From an uncultured Pelagibacteraceae bacterium (lineage in GTDB: Bacteria; Pseudomonadota; Alphaproteobacteria; Pelagibacterales; Pelagibacteraceae), in NCBI GenBank assembly GCA_902618855.1, contig CACNCD010000001.1:1-64000 (forward strand): 64,000 nucleotides of DNA, in the 5' to 3' direction. The notes below the pieces were generated by a model, which was not told the origin of the DNA, made no database searches, and worked only from the letters and a program-made list of their open reading frames with translations. A program made the translations under genes and the position numbers. Numbering within the stretch: the first letter of the stretch is position 1; each line of letters begins with the position of its first letter. Shown here piece after piece: positions 60,658-64,000 of the stretch.

Positions 60658-60999
60658 ATGAAAGAACAAATAACCTACGATATATTTGACAAAGTTGATA
60701 TTCGACTTGGTACAGTAATATCGGTAAAAAAAAATGAAAAAGCTAGAAAACCTTCGCTAGTTGTAGAAGTAGACTTTGGAAATGATATAGGAATAAAACA
60801 ATCATCTGCCCAAATTACGCATTATTATAATGAGGAAAATTTATTGGGAAAACAAGTAATCGGTGTCTGTAATTTTCCTGAAAAAAATATAGCTGGTGTT
60901 AAATCTCAAGTTTTGATACTTGGATCAATAGATAAGGAAGGGAAAGTAACTTTGGTTCATCCATCTCAAAAAGCTGAAAACGGTCTACCAATAGCCTAA
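60658..60999 (+). CDS. csaA: CsaA-type tRNA-binding domain protein
   Basis: FDKVDIRLGTVISVKKNEKARKPSLVVEVDFGNDIGIKQSSAQIT; GKQVIGVCNFPEKNIAGVKSQVLILGS. Confidence 0.93.
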   Translation: MKEQITYDIFDKVDIRLGTVISVKKNEKARKPSLVVEVDFGNDIGIKQSSAQITHYYNEENLLGKQVIGVCNFPEKNIAGVKSQVLILGSIDKEGKVTLVHPSQKAENGLPIA

Positions 61000-61003
61000 C
61001 TCC

Positions 61004-61594
61004 ATGCATCCAGAGCTTTTGTCGTTGTCATTATTTATGCTTGGCACAAGTTGTTCACCCGGTCCAAACAACATTGTAGCTTCCTATTCAGGTTTTAATT
61101 TTGGAGTAGTAAAAACCTTTCCACATATGTTAGGTGTAATTTTTGGATTTACTTCTGTAGTATGTGTATTAAATTTTGGTTTAATCAATATTTTTAAACT
61201 TTATCCATTAATTCAGGAGATTCTTAAAATTTCAGGATCAATTTTTTTAGTATACTTAGCTTATAAAATAGCGTTCTCTAAAAATATAAAAGAAAACAAA
61301 AAAGAAAATCCAGTTAAATTTTTAGAAACATTTTTTTTTCAATTTTTAAATCCCAAAGGAGTTATTGTTGCAATAATAATTGTTTCTACCTATGTGGAAA
61401 GTGGAAGTAATTTTGTTAATTATTCATTTTGGGTTATTCTAGTCTCATTCATTTGTGCGTTAATAAGTATTACTTTTTGGACCTTTGTTGGTAAATTTTT
61501 TAGAAGATTTGCGACAAATGAGAAATTTATTAAGGTATTTAATTATGTTATGTCATCTCTCTTATTGGCTTGCATTGTAACATTTTATCTATAA
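61004..61594 (+). CDS. LysE/RhtB family exporter
   Basis: LFMLGTSCSPGPNNIVASYSGFNFGVVKTFPHMLGVIFGF; six-TM profile; FFFQFLNPKGVIVAI. Confidence 0.92.
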   Translation: MHPELLSLSLFMLGTSCSPGPNNIVASYSGFNFGVVKTFPHMLGVIFGFTSVVCVLNFGLINIFKLYPLIQEILKISGSIFLVYLAYKIAFSKNIKENKKENPVKFLETFFFQFLNPKGVIVAIIIVSTYVESGSNFVNYSFWVILVSFICALISITFWTFVGKFFRRFATNEKFIKVFNYVMSSLLLACIVTFYL

Positions 61595-61639
61595 TTTTGA
61601 TTCATAATTTAGCCGAAATAAATTATAAAATATAAATTT

Positions 61640-64000
61640 ATGAAACCAGGAAATAAAAATTCTTATAAATCTTTAAAAACAATAAATATTAATGAGAAAA
61701 ATTATAAATATTATTCTCTAGTTGAAGCAGAAAAAAATGGATTAAAAGATATTTCAAAATTACCAAAATCATTAAAAGTTCTTTTAGAAAATTTGCTCAG
61801 ATATGAAGATGATTTGTCAGTAACTAAGAAGCAAATAGAGGCAGTAAAAAATTGGATTAATGAAAAAAAATCAACAACAGAAATTGCTTACAGACCAGCA
61901 AGGGTTTTACTGCAAGATTATACTGGAATACCTGCGGTTGCAGATTTAGCAGCAATGCGCGAAGCTGTTAAAGAAAAAAATAAAGACCCAAATACTATTA
62001 ATCCACTATCCTCAGTAGATTTAGTTATAGATCATTCAGTGCAAGTAGATCAATCTGCTAAGTCCGATTCATTTGAGAAAAATGTAGATATAGAATTTAA
62101 GAGAAATGGAGAAAGGTATTCTTTTTTAAAGTGGGGACAGCAAGCTTTTAATAATTTTCGAATAGTTCCACCGGGCACAGGAATTTGTCATCAAGTAAAT
62201 TTGGAGTATCTATCAAAAGTAGTTTGGTCAGAAAAATATAAGAACGATGAGTATTTATTTCCAGATACTTTAGTTGGTACTGATAGTCATACAACAATGG
62301 TTAATGGACTATCAGTTCTTGGATGGGGAGTTGGTGGAATAGAGGCGGAAGCAGGAATGCTTGGCCAACCTATTTCAATGTTGATTCCAGAAGTAATTGG
62401 TTTTGAGTTTAAAAATAAAATGCCTGAAGGCACAACAGCTACTGATTTAGTTTTAACAGTAGTAAAAATTTTAAGAGACAAAGGTGTTGTAGGAAAATTT
62501 GTTGAATTCTACGGTGATGGTTTAAAAAATTTAACACTTGCTGATAGAGCTACTATTGCAAATATGGCACCAGAGTATGGAGCTACCTGTGGATTTTTCC
62601 CAATTGACGATGAAACTTTAAAATACTTAAGATTTTCAGGACGAGACGAACATTCAGTTAAAATAGTAGAAAAATATGCTAAAGAACAAGGTCTATGGGC
62701 AAGTAATAATATTGAATTTACTGATACTGTATCACTCGATATGTCTTCACTTGTGCCTACAATATCTGGTCCAAAAAGACCTCAAGATAAAGTGTTATTA
62801 AATGAAGCATCATCTGAATTTAAAAAAGTGTTTGAAAATACTACATCTAGAAATAAGAAAAAGATTTCTAAGGTGGAGGGAACAGATTATGAAATAAAAG
62901 ATGGTTCCATATTAATTGCAGCAATAACATCCTGTACAAACACATCTAACCCTAATGTTTTAATTGGCGCAGGACTCCTTGCAAAAAAAGCAGTTGAGTT
63001 GGGTTTAAAAGCAAAACCATGGGTAAAAACTTCATTGGCTCCAGGGTCACAAGTAGTTACTGATTACTTAGAAAAATCTGGACTTAATAAATATCTAGAT
63101 GAACTTGGTTTTAACTTAGTTGGTTATGGATGCACAACATGCATTGGAAATTCCGGGCCTTTACCTGAAAAAATTGTAGAGGCAATTGAAAAAGAAGATT
63201 TATATGCCGTATCTGTTTTATCTGGGAACAGAAACTTTGAGGGCCGAATATCCCCACATATAAAAGCAAATTATCTCGCTTCACCCCCACTTGTTGTCGC
63301 TTATGCATTAGCTGGTCATATGGAGGTAGATTTATACAAGGATCCTTTAGGAAAAGATAAAAATGATAATGATATTTATTTAAAGGACATTTGGCCATCA
63401 AATCAAGAAATAGAAAAAACTTTAAGAGAAGCATTAAATCCTGAAATGTTTGTCAAAAGATACTCAAATGTTTCTGAAGGACCTTCTCAATGGCAACAAA
63501 TTAAAACAGAAAAAAGTAGCATTTACAATTGGGATCAAGGTTCAACTTATGTAAAAAAACCACCTTTTTTTGAAAACTTACCAGACGAACCAGAGGGTTT
63601 TAAACAAATAAAAGATGCAAGACCATTATTAATCCTTGGAGATATGGTTACAACTGATCATATTTCTCCTGCTGGATCTATTCAAAAAGAAAGTCCAACG
63701 GGTGAATACTTTATGGAACATCAAATTTTACCAAAAGATTATAATTCATATGGATCTAGAAGAGGAAACCATGAAGTAATGATGAGGGGAACTTTTGCAA
63801 ATATAAGAATAAGAAACGAGATAGCGCCAGGTACAGAAGGCGGTTTTACAAAATTATTCCCAGAAGGAAAAGTGATGCCTGTCTATGATGCAGTAGTAGA
63901 GTATAAAAAAAGAGGAACAGACTTATTAGTCATAGGTGGCAAAGAGTACGGAACAGGATCATCAAGAGATTGGGCGGCGAAAGGAACAAAACTATTAGGT
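61640..64000 (+). CDS. acnA: Aconitate hydratase A, 3'-truncated by window edge
   Basis: Continuous open frame from ATG 61640 (MKPGNKNSYKSLKTININEKNYKYYSLVEAEKNG...); DYTGIPAVADLAAMREAV; VPPGTGICHQVNLEYL; GTDSHTTMVNGLSVLGWGVGGIEAEAGML; AITSCTNTSNPNVLIGAGLLAKKAV; GCTTCIGNSGPLPE. Absent from the ORF track because it has no stop in the window. Confidence 0.97.
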   Translation, partial: MKPGNKNSYKSLKTININEKNYKYYSLVEAEKNGLKDISKLPKSLKVLLENLLRYEDDLSVTKKQIEAVKNWINEKKSTTEIAYRPARVLLQDYTGIPAVADLAAMREAVKEKNKDPNTINPLSSVDLVIDHSVQVDQSAKSDSFEKNVDIEFKRNGERYSFLKWGQQAFNNFRIVPPGTGICHQVNLEYLSKVVWSEKYKNDEYLFPDTLVGTDSHTTMVNGLSVLGWGVGGIEAEAGMLGQPISMLIPEVIGFEFKNKMPEGTTATDLVLTVVKILRDKGVVGKFVEFYGDGLKNLTLADRATIANMAPEYGATCGFFPIDDETLKYLRFSGRDEHSVKIVEKYAKEQGLWASNNIEFTDTVSLDMSSLVPTISGPKRPQDKVLLNEASSEFKKVFENTTSRNKKKISKVEGTDYEIKDGSILIAAITSCTNTSNPNVLIGAGLLAKKAVELGLKAKPWVKTSLAPGSQVVTDYLEKSGLNKYLDELGFNLVGYGCTTCIGNSGPLPEKIVEAIEKEDLYAVSVLSGNRNFEGRISPHIKANYLASPPLVVAYALAGHMEVDLYKDPLGKDKNDNDIYLKDIWPSNQEIEKTLREALNPEMFVKRYSNVSEGPSQWQQIKTEKSSIYNWDQGSTYVKKPPFFENLPDEPEGFKQIKDARPLLILGDMVTTDHISPAGSIQKESPTGEYFMEHQILPKDYNSYGSRRGNHEVMMRGTFANIRIRNEIAPGTEGGFTKLFPEGKVMPVYDAVVEYKKRGTDLLVIGGKEYGTGSSRDWAAKGTKLLG

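Noticed and set aside
63111-63434. 107-aa minus-strand ORF near the right edge
   Set aside because: Antisense to acnA, which is open throughout and has all aconitase motifs.
1-64000. Mobile elements, prophage, toxin-antitoxin, restriction-modification, CRISPR or other defence systems
   Set aside because: No transposases, integrases, phage structural genes, regularly spaced repeats or nuclease/methyltransferase pairs were recognised; the gene content is core and catabolic.

Overview
The window is an AT-rich, very gene-dense bacterial chromosome segment. I read it as SAR11/Pelagibacterales-like, based on base composition, gene complement, and a proteorhodopsin followed by a 2Fe-2S ferredoxin and an FAD reductase; no taxonomic search was run. 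It is mostly core metabolism: dxs (5'-truncated), aroC, pdxH, a polyprenyl diphosphate synthase, glyQS, ppdK, nadC/nadA, tRNA-Leu(GAG), a dihydroorotase, prpE, recA, alaS, icd, psd/pssA, rlmE, guaB, guaA, panB, a TRAP transporter, pxpABC, and acnA running off the right edge. I see no CRISPR array, rRNA, IS element or prophage. The observations most worth following up are: (i) a proteorhodopsin with Gln at the spectral-tuning site, with a perfect 18-bp palindrome just upstream; (ii) a DUF1015-serC-serA cluster in a lineage whose reference members are described as lacking serABC, where DUF1015 carries an ADGHHRMEA motif resembling the ParB/SerK superfamily and could supply the missing last step; (iii) umuDC with a GTTC-N7-GTTC LexA-type box abutting the umuD start; (iv) a lipid-modification/photo-oxidative-stress-like cluster (COG2907 FAD protein, DUF1365, Cfa, DUF3833, SDR, TspO); (v) an FAD oxidoreductase / 2OG-Fe(II) oxygenase / 41-aa membrane peptide / ureohydrolase / aldehyde dehydrogenase operon that looks like a guanidino-compound catabolic module; (vi) a CBS-less IMP dehydrogenase; (vii) all 11 convergent protein-gene pairs overlap or abut, eight of them by the same 4-nt YTAA stop quartet; and (viii) two unannotated 41-aa membrane ORFs embedded in operons.
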